The notes under the pieces: generated by a model
The model's database searches: none
Seen by the model: only the letters and a program-made list of their open reading frames with translations
What the model was told of the DNA's origin: nothing
Shown: one piece after another, positions 45,043-54,846 of the stretch
How the letters are laid out: each line of letters starts with the position of its first letter
Position numbering within the stretch: the first letter of the stretch is position 1
Assembly: GCA_947369085.1 (NCBI GenBank)
Contig: CANBJR010000010.1
Coordinates: 1 to 64,000, forward strand
Direction of reading: 5' to 3'
Origin: an uncultured Clostridia bacterium
Lineage (GTDB): Bacteria; Bacillota; Clostridia; Oscillospirales; Acutalibacteraceae
DNA length: 64,000 nt
Made by a program: the position numbers and the translations under genes

Positions 45043-45486
45043 GGTACAGAGGAGCTGGGACATCTTGAGATGATTGGCGCTATTGTATATCAGCTTACAC
45101 GAGGGCTTAACGAAAAGGAAATCAAGGACTCAGGATTCGAGGACTACTTTGTCGACCACACAACGGGAATTTATCCACAAGGTGCGTCGGGAACACCGTT
45201 TTCGGCCGCTTCTTTACAGGTAAAGGGCGACGCTATAACTGACCTGCACGAAGATATGGCAGCAGAACAGAAAGCGCGTTCAACTTATGACAACATTCTA
45301 AGATTCTGCGATGATTATGACGTAAAAGACGCCATACGTTTTTTACGTGAACGTGAGGTTGTGCACTATCAGCGCTTTGGTGAAAATCTCAGACTGCTCA
45401 CTGATAAGCTCGACGAAAAGAACTTCTATGCTTTCAACCCCGAATTTGATAAGCAATGTTTTAGTAACTGTATGAAGAAAAAATAA
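45043..45486 (+). pseudogene. cotJC: N-terminally truncated manganese catalase / CotJC
   Basis: Homology to spore-coat Mn-catalase CotJC starts at GTEELGHLEMIGAIVYQL (metal ligands E and H) and continues with GTPFSAASLQVKGDAITDLHEDMAAE and REREVVHYQRFGE. The frame is open further upstream only as unrelated sequence back to a TAG at 45001. The first ~40 residues with the first Glu ligand are missing, so this is a deletion remnant. The ORF track start (45070) is an internal Met. The ~240 bp before it show no gene. Confidence 0.78.
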
Positions 45487-45532
45487 AACTTTACCTTATT
45501 CTATAGCTATATAAATTACTTTTGATTTTTCA

Positions 45533-45571
45533 AAAAGCAGAGCAGGTAGACTAACACACTGCTCTGCTTTT
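45533..45571. terminator. Bidirectional terminator
   Basis: AAAAGCAGAGCAG / CTGCTCTGCTTTT, a perfect 13-bp stem between the catalase remnant and the convergent unknown gene. Confidence 0.8.
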
Positions 45572-45674
45572 GTAAAACCACCGTAACATCCATAATAATA
45601 TATACAATCAAATACCAACGTTTATAGTAACTTTGAAGCTGTTCAAAACTATTTATTACGTTAATATATGATTT

Positions 45675-46061
45675 TCATTCAGACTTTTCATAAAAAAGAC
45701 AGTTACCGTCAAGATTTATATTGCTCCTGTGTCCCTCTAAATTTTCATCTTTAGATCCTCCATGATAGTTTGAACAAAAAGTACACTTTTCTTCAACTAT
45801 TTTTTCTAAACGACATTCATATTCGGCTCTCGTTAATACGGTAATCTCAATTTCACGAATATATTTAATCTGAGAAATATTCAGGTAAACAATTTCTGTT
45901 TCTTCGCTTATAAAATAAGGTTCTCTGCAATTATCATCAATAAAGCGAACAAGCTCTATGAATTGTAAATTGCTGTTATTAAGGTACTCTGCAAACTGCA
46001 TTAAATTTGTTATTCCGTCAGGATATTGATAATATTCATATTCAATTTCAATAGCTTTCAC
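45675..46061 (-). CDS. Unknown protein with C-terminal Cys cluster
   Basis: 128 aa, GTG start with GGAGGAAAC upstream, so likely real. Acidic, with CTFCSNYHGGS...NCLFYEK at the C-terminus, which could hold a metal or Fe-S centre. No family recognised. Confidence 0.65.
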   Translation of the reverse strand: MKAIEIEYEYYQYPDGITNLMQFAEYLNNSNLQFIELVRFIDDNCREPYFISEETEIVYLNISQIKYIREIEITVLTRAEYECRLEKIVEEKCTFCSNYHGGSKDENLEGHRSNINLDGNCLFYEKSE

Positions 46062-46121
46062 TTTATGTTTCCTCCGTGTTTTTAATAAAAATTAGCTTTC
46101 ATCGACTTATACAACTAATTA

Positions 46122-46158
46122 AACAGGCGTTCAATCTGCAATTGACTGAACGCCTGTT
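46122..46158 (-). terminator. Terminator after pnp
   Basis: AACAGGCGTTCA / TGAACGCCTGTT, 12-bp stem about 10 nt past the pnp stop. Confidence 0.75.
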
Positions 46159-46168
46159 ATTGTAAAAA

Positions 46169-48391
46169 TTATTTTCTGTTGTTGCGGTTAAAATTACCTC
46201 TGCGATCGTTATTATGAGGTCTGCGTGGGCGTGACTGCCTGTCGCTGTCGGGATCGTTTTCCGGAGTGAGCCCGTCAACGTCGATAAGAACCTGACGACG
46301 TGAAAGGTTAAGTCTGCCCTTGTCGTCAATCTCCATAACCTTTACACGGATAATATCGCCTACGTTTACAACGTCGGTTACGTTCTCAGTTCTCTTAACG
46401 TCAAGCTGTGAAACGTGTACAAGACCTTCTTTACCCGGTGCAATTTCAACAAATGCGCCGAAATCCATAATGCGTGTAACCTTACCGAGGTATATTGCGC
46501 CCGGCTCGGGATCAACTGCTATTGTGTTAATAATTTCAATTGCATGCTTACACTTGTCACTGTCAAGACCTGATACAAATACCTGACCGAATTCGCCGTC
46601 CTCTTCGATATCAACCTTAACGTCACATTCAGCCTGAATTTCTTTGATAACCTTACCGCTCTTGCCGATAACTTCGCTGATTTTGTCAGCAGGAATTGTT
46701 GTTGTGAACATCTTTGGAGCGTATTCCGAAAGCTCGGCTCTCGGCTCAGAGATAGCCTTGAGCATAACCTCATCAAGGATATAAATACGTGCCTTATGAG
46801 TCTTTTCAAGTGCCTCTTTAACCATTTCAGGTGTAAGACCGCTGATTTTTAAATCCATTTGAATTGCTGTGATACCTGTGTGAGTACCTGCAACCTTAAA
46901 GTCCATATCACCGAAGAAGTCCTCAAGACCCTGAATGTCTACCATTGTCATCCAACGCTCACCCTCAGTGATAAGACCGCAGGAAATACCTGCTACGGGT
47001 TCCTTAATCGGAACGCCTGCGTCCATAAGAGCAAGTGTTGAACCGCAGATTGAACCCTGTGAGGTTGAACCGTTTGATGAGAGAACCTCGGAAACAAGTC
47101 TTAATGCATAAGGGAACTCCTCAACAGGAGGAATTACAGGAACGAGCGCACGCTCCGCAAGTGCTCCGTGTCCGATTTCACGTCTGCCCGGACCGCGGCT
47201 CGGCTTTGTTTCGCCAACCGAGTAGCTCGGGAAGTTATAATGGTGAATATATCTCTTTTCGGTTTCTCCGTCAATACCGTCAAGCAACTGCTTGTCCGAT
47301 ACGGGACCGAGTGTTGCAATTGTGAGAACCTGCGTTTGACCTCTTGTGAACATACCCGAACCGTGAACTCTGGGGATTACGTTAACTTCGGAAGCAAGAG
47401 GACGAATATCGTCCATTCCTCTGCCGTCAACACGCTTCTGCTCATCAAGCAGCCAACGGCGCACAATAAACTTCTGCGTCTTATAAAGGCACTCGTCGAT
47501 AAGCGCTTCGCTTTCGGGATAAATTTCGTCAAACTTCTCGTGAACTTTCTCATAAATAGGCTTCAATCTTTCGTCACGAACAGTCTTATCATCTGTATCA
47601 AGAGCGACCTTAACGTCCTCTTCTGCAAATTCCTTGATAGCCTCAAACATATCGTGATCAGGCTCAAGACTGGCAAACTCAAACTTAGGCTTGCCAATTT
47701 CAGCCTTTATCTTCTCGATAAACTCAATAATAGGCTGGTTAGCCTCATGGCCTGCCATAATAGCGTTATACATTTCCTCGTCGGAAACGCAGTCAGCGCC
47801 TGCTTCAATCATAGCAATTCTTGAGCTTGTTGACGCAACTGTTGTAGCCATTTTTGAAACTTTTCTCTGTTCCTCTGTGGGGTTGATAACGAACTCACCG
47901 TCAATCATACCAACAGAACAGCCCGAGATAGGACCGTTCCACGGAACGTCTGAAATTGAAATAGCGATTGAAGCGCCAATCATAGCAACGATTTCAGGCT
48001 GGCAGTCGGGGTCAACGCTCATTACTGTACATACAATTGAAACGTCATTGCGCATGCTCTTGTCAAAAAGAGGACGAATAGGACGGTCGATTACACGGCT
48101 TGTAAGGATAGCCTTTTCGGAAGGTCTGCCCTCTCTCTTAAGATAAGAGCCTGGAATCTTGCCTACGGAGTACATTTTCTCCTCATAATCAACTGAAAGC
48201 GGAAAAAAGTCAACTCCCTCTCTGGGTTTTGCCGAAGCGGTAACTGCAACGTGAACTGTTGTATCGCCGTAATGCACAAGGCACGCACCGTTTGCAAGCT
48301 GGGTCATTTTGCCTGTTTCAACCTTTAAGGTTCTGCCTGCAAACTCTGTTTCAAATACTCTGTACTTGTCAAAAGTCATCATTTTATTCAT
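46169..48391 (-). CDS. pnp: Polyribonucleotide nucleotidyltransferase (PNPase)
   Basis: 740 aa 3'-5' phosphorolytic exoribonuclease of mRNA turnover. Two RNase PH domains (N-terminal with [16 protein letters not shown], second with [17 protein letters not shown] and [19 protein letters not shown]), a KH domain ([12 protein letters not shown]) and a C-terminal S1 domain ([17 protein letters not shown]) with a basic tail. Downstream of rpsO, the classic gene order. Complete. Confidence 0.97.
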   Translation of the reverse strand: MNKMMTFDKYRVFETEFAGRTLKVETGKMTQLANGACLVHYGDTTVHVAVTASAKPREGVDFFPLSVDYEEKMYSVGKIPGSYLKREGRPSEKAILTSRVIDRPIRPLFDKSMRNDVSIVCTVMSVDPDCQPEIVAMIGASIAISISDVPWNGPISGCSVGMIDGEFVINPTEEQRKVSKMATTVASTSSRIAMIEAGADCVSDEEMYNAIMAGHEANQPIIEFIEKIKAEIGKPKFEFASLEPDHDMFEAIKEFAEEDVKVALDTDDKTVRDERLKPIYEKVHEKFDEIYPESEALIDECLYKTQKFIVRRWLLDEQKRVDGRGMDDIRPLASEVNVIPRVHGSGMFTRGQTQVLTIATLGPVSDKQLLDGIDGETEKRYIHHYNFPSYSVGETKPSRGPGRREIGHGALAERALVPVIPPVEEFPYALRLVSEVLSSNGSTSQGSICGSTLALMDAGVPIKEPVAGISCGLITEGERWMTMVDIQGLEDFFGDMDFKVAGTHTGITAIQMDLKISGLTPEMVKEALEKTHKARIYILDEVMLKAISEPRAELSEYAPKMFTTTIPADKISEVIGKSGKVIKEIQAECDVKVDIEEDGEFGQVFVSGLDSDKCKHAIEIINTIAVDPEPGAIYLGKVTRIMDFGAFVEIAPGKEGLVHVSQLDVKRTENVTDVVNVGDIIRVKVMEIDDKGRLNLSRRQVLIDVDGLTPENDPDSDRQSRPRRPHNNDRRGNFNRNNRK

Positions 48392-48605
48392 TGTAAAATC
48401 CTTTCCGAAGTTTTAAACTTCTGTATATTTCAGCGGGATTTTACGCCGATTTAGCAATAAAACCATTTAATAAACCATAAAGCAATTGTTGTATCGTCCC
48501 AAATTTAATAATATCCATCAAAATACAAACTAAATCATACTTAGTTTATTCAATCGTTTTACCGCTAAAAAACAGCAAATAAAAATCCCGCAATAAACCG
48601 AATTT

Positions 48606-48627
48606 AGGGCAAGCTTACGCTTGCCCT
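48606..48627 (-). terminator. Hairpin after rpsO
   Basis: AGGGCAAGC-ttac-GCTTGCCCT, a perfect 9-bp stem 14 nt past the rpsO stop, with no strong U run. It probably stabilises the rpsO end or attenuates read-through into pnp. The gap up to pnp (48392-48605) otherwise holds nothing visible. Confidence 0.6.
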
Positions 48628-48640
48628 GAGATTACGAAAA

Positions 48641-48904
48641 TTACTTACGGATACCGAGTCTTGCGATGATAGAACGGTATCTTTCAATATCTACCTTTGT
48701 GAGGTAAGCAAGAAGGCTTCTTCTCTGACCAACCATCTTGAGAAGACCGCGTCTGCTGTGGTGGTCCTTCTTGTGAACCTTAAGGTGCTCTGTAAGGTCG
48801 TTGATTCTCTTTGTAAGAAGAGCAATCTGAACCTCTGGAGAACCTGTGTCGCCCTCATGAGTAGCGTATTCAGCCATAATAGCCTGTTTTTCTTCTTTTA
48901 ACAT
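48641..48904 (-). CDS. rpsO: 30S ribosomal protein S15
   Basis: 87 aa, the normal length of S15. Typical start [30 protein letters not shown], then [28 protein letters not shown] (16S rRNA binding) and [17 protein letters not shown] precedes the ATG. Binds the central domain of 16S rRNA. Its 5' leader (48905-49020) contains pairing segments, as in autoregulated S15 leaders, but I could not define a specific fold. Confidence 0.97.
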   Translation of the reverse strand: MLKEEKQAIMAEYATHEGDTGSPEVQIALLTKRINDLTEHLKVHKKDHHSRRGLLKMVGQRRSLLAYLTKVDIERYRSIIARLGIRK

Positions 48905-49024
48905 TTTTATTCCACCTTTTTAAAAATTTAAAGCCCTAAGCCGTTAAAGCTATATCTCAGGACAGGGCTGTGAAACTCCGCTATGCGGCTTAATCCCTGC
49001 TCCGAGGTATGGGTCAACTGTTAC

Positions 49025-49053
49025 ATTGTAGCACATCAAACTTAAAATGTAAA
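49025..49053 (-). promoter_or_regulatory. Promoter of rpsO-pnp
   Basis: TTTACA, 17-bp spacer, TACAAT on the minus strand, ~120 nt before rpsO, leaving a structured-looking leader. Confidence 0.65.
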
Positions 49054-49063
49054 GTATTTTAAG

Positions 49064-49450
49064 TTAAAAAGTATTGTTTTTTATATTTTTAATTTCCCTT
49101 GCCTTGTCAATAAGCTCTTGCTTTTCTTCTTTTGAAAGCATACGATAAATTCCGATAAGCTCACGCTCTTCGTTTGTCAGATTGTACATAGGCATTACAA
49201 AATCATGAAGATTCTTCTCGAAATTTTCCTGCCCTAAAATTGCGTTAACATCCACGCCGTAGATAGCGACAATCTTTTTGAGAATTTCAAAGCTCGGCTC
49301 AGAAACACCCGTTTCATATTTTGTATATGTGGTACGGTTAAGATTTAAAATATCAGCAATTTCCTGCTGGGTAAAACCGCAAAGTTTTCTATATTTAACA
49401 AGGTTCTTACCAAAGGATTGATTTACATTACTGCATTTTCTTTTCGGCAT
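49064..49450 (-). CDS. XRE-family transcriptional regulator
   Basis: 128 aa. HTH_3 domain FGKNLVKYRKLCGFTQQEIADILNLNRTTYTKYETG (~13-65), then LTNEERELIGIYRMLSKEEKQEL, a helical tail. Repressor of unknown target; no partner gene adjacent. Confidence 0.85.
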   Translation of the reverse strand: MPKRKCSNVNQSFGKNLVKYRKLCGFTQQEIADILNLNRTTYTKYETGVSEPSFEILKKIVAIYGVDVNAILGQENFEKNLHDFVMPMYNLTNEERELIGIYRMLSKEEKQELIDKAREIKNIKNNTF

Positions 49451-49643
49451 ACTTTCACATCCTATTATAAATTAAGGCTACACCTGTTTTACATTATAGT
49501 ACTTTTTTTTAGCATTTTCTACACTTGTTATTATTATTCACAAAGTATTTTTTCTATTACTCTCACATTTTATTTTCCCCATAAAAGTATTTTTTATGTT
49601 AAAGTAATTTTTATTCCAATTAAAAAATATTGAATAAAAGGTC

Positions 49644-49672
49644 TTGAAAAATTATGTATAATAATATATAAT
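49644..49672 (+). promoter_or_regulatory. Promoter of tRNA-Thr
   Basis: TTGAAA, 17-bp spacer, TATAAT, 28 bp before the tRNA. Confidence 0.7.
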
Positions 49673-49700
49673 AATGCTTGTATAATTTTAAATTATGCTT

Positions 49701-49776
49701 GCTGGAGTAGCGCAGCTGGTAGCGCAACTGATTCGTAATCAGTAGGTCGAGGGTTCAAGTCCCTTCTTCAGCTCCA
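49701..49776 (+). tRNA. tRNA-Thr (anticodon CGU)
   Basis: Cloverleaf with acceptor GCTGGAG/CTTCAGC (one G-U), D-stem GCGC/GCGC, anticodon stem ACTGA/TCAGT with loop TTCGTAA (anticodon CGU, reads ACG), T-stem GAGGG/CCCTT with TTCAAGT, and an encoded CCA end. 76 nt. Confidence 0.95.
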
Positions 49777-49779
49777 GAC

Positions 49780-49815
49780 GAGTGCCTCGACACGCAAATC
49801 GCGTTCGGGGCACTC
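49780..49815 (+). terminator. Terminator of the tRNA gene
   Basis: GAGTGCC...GGCACTC stem with inner pairing, followed by TTCTTTATTTT. Confidence 0.8.
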
Positions 49816-49870
49816 TTCTTTATTTTATGTTAGATGCCCACGTCAGCACTGACATTTTTCTCATAGTTAT

Positions 49871-49918
49871 AAAAACCGTATTGGAAAGCCGTTTTAAGGC
49901 ATTTTCAATGCGGTTTTT
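49871..49918. terminator. Second hairpin downstream of the tRNA
   Basis: AAAAACCGTATTG / CAATGCGGTTTTT stem with a further inner GCC/GGC pair; U-rich on both strands. Confidence 0.65.
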
Positions 49919-49927
49919 ATTCTATTA

Positions 49928-49960
49928 AAAAAGCCTGTCCTTTATCGGGCAGGCTTTAAA
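49928..49960 (-). terminator. Terminator of the PHP phosphatase gene
   Basis: AAAGCCTG(T)CC / GG(G)CAGGCTTT stem just past the stop at 49982. Confidence 0.75.
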
Positions 49961-49981
49961 AATATTCTTTTGTTTTGCTTA

Positions 49982-50722
49982 TTATTCTTCGCTTAAATAC
50001 TCACCGAGTGCTGAGTTAAAAATCTCTTCTGATTTCTTCATCATTTTTCTTACAGTTATCACACCGCATTTGTCTGAAATCATATCAACCGCCTGAGAAT
50101 AAACCTCGGGAGTATTATGAGTCATTGAATGAGCGTCACTGCCGAGAATGTCAATCATCCCTTCACCTATCAACTTTAGCAACTTTCTGCGTTTAAAGAT
50201 TGAGCTTTTCTTTGTATAGTTGCTGATGTTTGTCTGAATTACTACGCCCATATCCCGCAGTTCCTGCAAAGCTCCCTTATCACTCACAAGCACCTCGTAT
50301 CGTTCAACGTGCGGAATAACGGGAATAAGTCTATGATTTTCAATCAGCATACTAAGCTGCTGCAATGTTTTGTTGGAAAACGATGAACTGTAGCTGAACT
50401 CTGTTAAAATATAGCGTGATTTTCCATAGGTAATTCCCGACAAATCATCATTATTAAATAGAAACTTTGTTACGTAAACCTCTGCACCGAGGACTATATT
50501 CATACCGTCAGGTTTATTAGGCAAAAACTCCTCGTAAGCAATTTGACGTTTTTTGATAAAATCTTCAACGCTTATTTCGTTTGTATAGAAATGCGGAGTA
50601 AAGCATACGTTAGAAACATCCTGTTTTTTCAAGCAATTGAGCAGCGCAAGGCTGTCTTTAACAGTCCTTGCACCGTCGTCAAAGTCAGGCAAAATGTGAG
50701 AATGCATATCAAAATACTGCAT
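49982..50722 (-). CDS. CpsB/YwqE-type tyrosine-protein phosphatase (PHP domain)
   Basis: 246 aa. PHP metal motifs FDMHSHILPDFDDGA (N-terminus), TPHFYTNE, VIPHVERY and LGSDAHSM. Matches the CpsB/CapC family of Mn-dependent phosphatases that control capsule or exopolysaccharide chain-length kinases. No kinase or polysaccharide cluster is visible next to it. Lies 15 nt past the leuB stop. Confidence 0.88.
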   Translation of the reverse strand: MQYFDMHSHILPDFDDGARTVKDSLALLNCLKKQDVSNVCFTPHFYTNEISVEDFIKKRQIAYEEFLPNKPDGMNIVLGAEVYVTKFLFNNDDLSGITYGKSRYILTEFSYSSSFSNKTLQQLSMLIENHRLIPVIPHVERYEVLVSDKGALQELRDMGVVIQTNISNYTKKSSIFKRRKLLKLIGEGMIDILGSDAHSMTHNTPEVYSQAVDMISDKCGVITVRKMMKKSEEIFNSALGEYLSEE

Positions 50723-50737
50723 TATTTTATCACCCGA

Positions 50738-51808
50738 TTAAAGCATTTTGCAAACGAGGTCGCCCATTTCTTCACAACCGACTTTAGTCATTCCGTCTTC
50801 GTAAATATCAGGGGTACGGTGGGCTTCAAGAACCTTTGCAACAGCATTTTCAATTGCATCAGCCGCCTCTGGTTTGTCAAGTGAATAGCGAAGCATCATA
50901 GCAACGGAGAGTATAGTTGCAAGCGGATTTGCAATTCCCTGACCTGCGATATCGGGCGCAGAACCGTGAATAGGCTCATACAGTCCAAACTTTCCGCCTG
51001 AAAGACTTGCAGAAGCAAGCATACCGATTGAGCCGGCAATCATCGAGGCCTCATCGGAGAGAATATCACCGAAGATATTTGAAGTAACTATAACATCAAA
51101 CTGACGCGGATTTCTGACAAGCTGCATAGCGCAGTTGTCAACATACATATGATTAAGCTCAACCTCGGGATAATCCTTTGAAACTCTGATTACAGTTTCT
51201 CTCCAAAGACGCGAGGACTCAAGAACGTTAGCCTTGTCAACGCTTGTGAGCTTTTTGTTTCTTTTCATCGCAAGGTCAAAGGCAACTCTTGCAATTCTTT
51301 CAACCTCTGCAACGCTGTACATTTCTGTATCCCACGCAGCAGGCTGACCATCAACTTCTTTTCTGCCTCTTTCTCCAAAGTAGATACCGCCTGTAAGCTC
51401 ACGAACAATCATAATATCAAGTTTTCCGCCGATAATGTCATCCTTAATCGGTGAAGCACTTTTGAGAGGTCCGAAAATAACTGACGGACGAAGATTTGCA
51501 AAAAGTCCGAGTGCTCCTCTGATTCCGAGAAGTCCTGCCTCAGGGCGGTTATTTCCGGGGAGTGAATCCCACTTGGGACCGCCAACCGCACCGAGAATTA
51601 CGCTGTCGGAAGCCTTGCACTTTGCAACTGTTTCATCGGGAAGCGGAACGCCTGTAGCGTCAATTGCGCATCCTCCGAGAAGTGCCTCGTCATATTCAAC
51701 AGTAAAACCAAATTTTTCTCCTGCTGTGTCAAGCACCTTTACAGCCTGATTAACAATTTCAGGACCTATGCCGTCACCCTTGAGCAATGTAATTTTATAG
51801 TCTGCCAT
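50738..51808 (-). CDS. leuB: 3-isopropylmalate dehydrogenase
   Basis: 356 aa. NAD-dependent leucine-biosynthesis enzyme. GDGIGPEIV at the N-terminus, [37 protein letters not shown] and [19 protein letters not shown]...[17 protein letters not shown], the substrate and NAD motifs. Start chosen at MADYKITLL, with AAAGGAG upstream. leuA and leuCD are not in this window. The 233 bp between it and the next gene hold nothing I recognise. Confidence 0.96.
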   Translation of the reverse strand: MADYKITLLKGDGIGPEIVNQAVKVLDTAGEKFGFTVEYDEALLGGCAIDATGVPLPDETVAKCKASDSVILGAVGGPKWDSLPGNNRPEAGLLGIRGALGLFANLRPSVIFGPLKSASPIKDDIIGGKLDIMIVRELTGGIYFGERGRKEVDGQPAAWDTEMYSVAEVERIARVAFDLAMKRNKKLTSVDKANVLESSRLWRETVIRVSKDYPEVELNHMYVDNCAMQLVRNPRQFDVIVTSNIFGDILSDEASMIAGSIGMLASASLSGGKFGLYEPIHGSAPDIAGQGIANPLATILSVAMMLRYSLDKPEAADAIENAVAKVLEAHRTPDIYEDGMTKVGCEEMGDLVCKML

Positions 51809-52041
51809 TTTATATTTCTCCTTTAGAATTATTTTTGTTTTATCGCGCAGTAAATGTAACAATAATAATGATATTGGCTATTGAGTTTGATGTAATCTGC
51901 GGACATAGCTGATGTGTCCCTACAAATGTAAAATAAGCGTATGCAAAAAATAAAAAATATTTCTTTATGTATTATTGCACAACTGATTAATAAAGATTGT
52001 AAATCATGCTACAATTTGACAGAATTTGAACTTATTTACTG

Positions 52042-52668
52042 TCAATCAAGCTCCCTTTTCATCGGAATTGTCTGAAACACCTCGCACACCTTGTCACGCT
52101 GCCACAACATTGGTGTTACCCGCAAAGAATAGCCAAAGCCGTTGTCCATAGTCCACTCAAAAGGTTTTGCCTGCGGAAGTCCGTAAACTGCAAGCAATGT
52201 CATAATCACACCTCCGTGAGTGACTATTACACTTTCAGTCGTACCTGTTTTCATAAGTCCCTCGACAATGCTCTCGAACATAAGACAGATTCTTCGGGTA
52301 AAATCTGCGTTGCTCTCCCCTCTCGGAGGTTTTACCGAATTGTCGCCTGCGAGCCACTTTTTAAAGTCGGGATTACTTTTTAAACTCTCGGCGGTTTTAC
52401 CTTCCCACTCTCCGAAATTACACTCTGAAAGTCCTGTAATTGAAAGAGGGTTAAGCTCCGGATAGAGAATCTTGCAGGTTTCAACGCAACGCTTCAGCGG
52501 ACTTGTAAACACCACCTGCGTTCCGGGGTATCTGTATTCATAATCGAGTTTTTTCAAGTCAGCTTTGCCCTTGTCAGAAAGAGGCACATCGGTTGTTCCG
52601 ATATACTTGCCTGAAAGCGTTTCATCAATTGCTCCGTGGCGAATGAAATGAATAATATAAGATTTCAT
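52042..52668 (-). CDS. Histidine phosphatase family protein
   Basis: 208 aa. Catalytic HFIRHGAIDE (RHG), CNFGEWEGKTAESL, IVTHGGVIMTLL; the phosphoglycerate-mutase fold of CobC/alpha-ribazole phosphatase-like enzymes. Start taken at MKSYIIHF with GGAG upstream (the track's TTG is further up). Substrate uncertain; no cobalamin genes nearby. Confidence 0.85.
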   Translation of the reverse strand: MKSYIIHFIRHGAIDETLSGKYIGTTDVPLSDKGKADLKKLDYEYRYPGTQVVFTSPLKRCVETCKILYPELNPLSITGLSECNFGEWEGKTAESLKSNPDFKKWLAGDNSVKPPRGESNADFTRRICLMFESIVEGLMKTGTTESVIVTHGGVIMTLLAVYGLPQAKPFEWTMDNGFGYSLRVTPMLWQRDKVCEVFQTIPMKRELD

Positions 52669-52706
52669 AAAATTCTCCAAAACTATTTACAATTTGTTAT
52701 TGCTTA

Positions 52707-52726
52707 GTTATACTATTAGTAATAAC
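52707..52726 (+). promoter_or_regulatory. Candidate operator upstream of XRE gene
   Basis: Near-palindrome GTTATACTATTAGTAATAAC, with a related GTTATTATACTATTAATG 17 bp downstream. May be the autoregulatory site of the XRE protein. AT-rich region, so weak. Confidence 0.35.
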
Positions 52727-52757
52727 ATAAATTTCATACAAAGTTATTATACTATTA

Positions 52758-53453
52758 ATGAATTTGAGGTGTCAAGGTTTGAACAGTGATTTTCCGAGAA
52801 TTATTACTTTTTTGCGCAAAGAAAGAGGTTTGAGCCAAAAGCAGGTTGCATCTGACTTGGGAATTTCACAAGCTCTGCTTTCGCACTACGAAAAAGGAAT
52901 CAGAGAATGCGGTCTTGACTTTCTTGTAAAGGCGGCTGAATATTTTGAGGTATCGTGCGACTATCTGCTCGGCAGGACTGTTCAGCGCAGACTTGCCTCG
53001 GTAACTGCCGACGATTTGCCCGAAAGCGATGAGATAAGGCACTTAAAAGGTAATATGATTAATCAGATTAATAAAAAACTCCTGATGAACACAACAACAG
53101 TTATTTTTGACTTGCTTGCCCAAATCGGCAGCAAGCGCCTGACGAATGCTGCAAGCAACTACCTGATGAGCGCCGAATATCAGATTTTCAGAACCATTTA
53201 TTCGGCTCAGGCGCAAAACTCACAGACAATGTTTTCAATTGACCGAAACAGATACAAGAACCTTAATTCTGCGTCAATGTTGATTGATCTTGAAATTATT
53301 GATATGCTGATTGAGAAAAACGAGCTTTCTCTTACGCTGTCACCCGACTTAATTTCAACGTATTTTGACAAAGGCGCATCGTCGCTGTTCAACCTCATTC
53401 AGTACGCTGAAAGAAATATTAAGAATCTCACACAGAGCAGTAACGGAAGGTGA
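52758..53453 (+). CDS. XRE-family regulator with long C-terminal domain
   Basis: 231 aa (224 aa if it begins at the TTG at 52779, where GAGGTG is 7 nt upstream). HTH IITFLRKERGLSQKQVASDLGISQALLSHYEKG near the N-terminus. The rest is helical (DFLVKAAEYFEVSCDYLLGR, then an Ala/Leu-rich region). Regulator of unknown target. Confidence 0.82.
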   Translation: MNLRCQGLNSDFPRIITFLRKERGLSQKQVASDLGISQALLSHYEKGIRECGLDFLVKAAEYFEVSCDYLLGRTVQRRLASVTADDLPESDEIRHLKGNMINQINKKLLMNTTTVIFDLLAQIGSKRLTNAASNYLMSAEYQIFRTIYSAQAQNSQTMFSIDRNRYKNLNSASMLIDLEIIDMLIEKNELSLTLSPDLISTYFDKGASSLFNLIQYAERNIKNLTQSSNGR

Positions 53454-53521
53454 ATTTAATTTATTGTGTTTTAACTACGCATATTCACCCAATATTCATT
53501 ACTAACACTTAAAAACAAAAA

Positions 53522-53548
53522 GAGGAAACAGTGTTTTACTGTTTCCTC
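53522..53548. terminator. Bidirectional terminator
   Basis: GAGGAAACAGT-gtttt-ACTGTTTCCTC, followed by AAATTTTTTATTT on plus; serves the XRE gene and the convergent rubredoxin. Confidence 0.85.
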
Positions 53549-53569
53549 AAATTTTTTATTTGCAAAATT

Positions 53570-53725
53570 TTATTCAGCGGAAAACTGGTCTTTGCCCACT
53601 GAACAAAGCGGACATACCCAATCCTCAGGAACTTCTTCCCATGGAGTGCCGGGAGCAACGCCGTTATCTGGGTCACCTACTGCTGGGTCATATACGTAAC
53701 CGCATACATCACATACATATGTCAT
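53570..53725 (-). CDS. Rubredoxin
   Basis: 51 aa, too short for the ORF track. [14 protein letters not shown] and [14 protein letters not shown] hold the two CxxC/CxxCx pairs that bind one Fe. The other usual landmarks ([15 protein letters not shown]) are present. GAGGTAG precedes the ATG. Electron carrier, probably donor to the rubrerythrin encoded 13 nt upstream. Confidence 0.95.
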   Translation of the reverse strand: MTYVCDVCGYVYDPAVGDPDNGVAPGTPWEEVPEDWVCPLCSVGKDQFSAE

Positions 53726-53738
53726 ATTTGCTACCTCA

Positions 53739-54278
53739 TTAACCGAAATATCTCTTTAAAAGACCTGCAAAGCCTGCGCCGTGTCTTGCCTCGTCCTTAG
53801 CCATTTCGTGTACTGTGTCGTGGATAGCGTCAAGGTTCTGTGCCTTTGCACGCTTTGCAAGGTCAAATTTGCCTTCGCAAGCGCCTGTTTCAGCGTCTAC
53901 ACGCATCTGGAGGTTCTTCTTTGTGCTGTCTGTGATTACCTCGCCAAGAAGCTCAGCAAACTTTGCAGCGTGCTCTGCCTCTTCAAAAGCATACTTTGTG
54001 AATGCGGCTGAAACCTCGGGATAACCCTCTCTGTCAGCAACTCTTGCCATTGCAAGGTACATACCTACTTCACTGCACTCGCCTTCAAAGTTAGCTCTTA
54101 AATCCTTGAGAATGTCCTCGCTCACGCCCTGAGCAACACCTACTTCGTGAACTGTAGCAAATGAAGCCTCTTCGTCCATAGGCTTGAACTTATCAGCAGG
54201 AGCCTTACATACGGGACAAGCCTCGGGAGCTGTGGGACCTTCGTGAACATAACCGCATACTGTACAATACCATTTCAT
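53739..54278 (-). CDS. Reverse rubrerythrin
   Basis: 179 aa. N-terminal rubredoxin-like domain ([20 protein letters not shown]) followed by a ferritin-like di-iron domain ([34 protein letters not shown]). This inverted order is the reverse-rubrerythrin type of clostridia, an NADH-linked peroxidase system reducing H2O2 and O2. Start at MKWY with AAAGGAG; the 43 extra track residues are untranslated leader. Confidence 0.94.
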   Translation of the reverse strand: MKWYCTVCGYVHEGPTAPEACPVCKAPADKFKPMDEEASFATVHEVGVAQGVSEDILKDLRANFEGECSEVGMYLAMARVADREGYPEVSAAFTKYAFEEAEHAAKFAELLGEVITDSTKKNLQMRVDAETGACEGKFDLAKRAKAQNLDAIHDTVHEMAKDEARHGAGFAGLLKRYFG

Positions 54279-54303
54279 AATTATTTCTCCTTTGTAATAA
54301 ATA

Positions 54304-54699
54304 TTAGTGTAAATTATTATTTCTACATTCAGGACAGATTCCGTAGTAAATAACATATCTGCTTTCAACAGCAAATCCTTTTTCGGAAAGCCTTGATGTA
54401 AAATCAAAATTCATATTCTCATCCTCTACGTCAAGCACCTTTCCACAACAATTGCAGACAAAATGCGAGTGAGGTTTTACGTCGGCATCGTAGCGTTCCT
54501 CACCGTTGACGTTGCAGATTACGCGTACTGTTCCCTCATTCTTGAACAGTGCAATGTTTCTATACACTGTGCCAAGGCTAAGGTCGGGTATGTCGGGTTT
54601 TAGTTGATCATAAACCCAACGCGCACTCGGATGAGCGTCTGTTTCGCAAAGCACCTGATAAATGGCGTTGCGCTTTAAACTGAAATTATGTTTTGCCAT
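54304..54699 (-). CDS. perR: Fur-family regulator, probably PerR
   Basis: 131 aa. Winged helix KRNAIYQVL...[10 protein letters not shown], regulatory His-rich motif [12 protein letters not shown] (CxxC zinc) and C-terminal CPEC (second zinc CxxC). Lies in front of rubrerythrin and rubredoxin, so peroxide sensing (PerR) is more likely than iron (Fur) control. Could still be Fur or Zur. Confidence 0.85.
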   Translation of the reverse strand: MAKHNFSLKRNAIYQVLCETDAHPSARWVYDQLKPDIPDLSLGTVYRNIALFKNEGTVRVICNVNGEERYDADVKPHSHFVCNCCGKVLDVEDENMNFDFTSRLSEKGFAVESRYVIYYGICPECRNNNLH

Positions 54700-54779
54700 A
54701 ATTTTATCCTCGTTTAGTTTTGCTCAAAAATCAGTAATGATTATTGAGTTTATATATAGATTATCATAAAGCAAAATAT

Positions 54780-54804
54780 TTATAATTACTTTTTAGAATT
54801 ATAA
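54780..54804. promoter_or_regulatory. Half-sites of a Per-box-like sequence upstream of perR
   Basis: TTATAAT and ATTATAA are exact Per-box half-sites but separated by 11 bp instead of the usual 1. Lies between divergent perR and the deacetylase gene. AT-rich, so it may be chance. Confidence 0.3.
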
Positions 54805-54846
54805 ATAAAATTTTATGTGAATATTTCATTTTTATGAGGTGATATT

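Noticed and set aside
47168-47824. 218-aa plus-strand ORF within pnp
   Set aside because: Antisense to a conserved housekeeping gene; a shadow.
48905-49020. Specific S15 leader regulator
   Set aside because: Some pairing is visible, but I could not match a known S15 leader structure by eye.
49701-49776. tRNA-Thr as integration site of the island
   Set aside because: The tRNA is complete, no 3'-end copy was found in the window, and the island ends 10 kb away.
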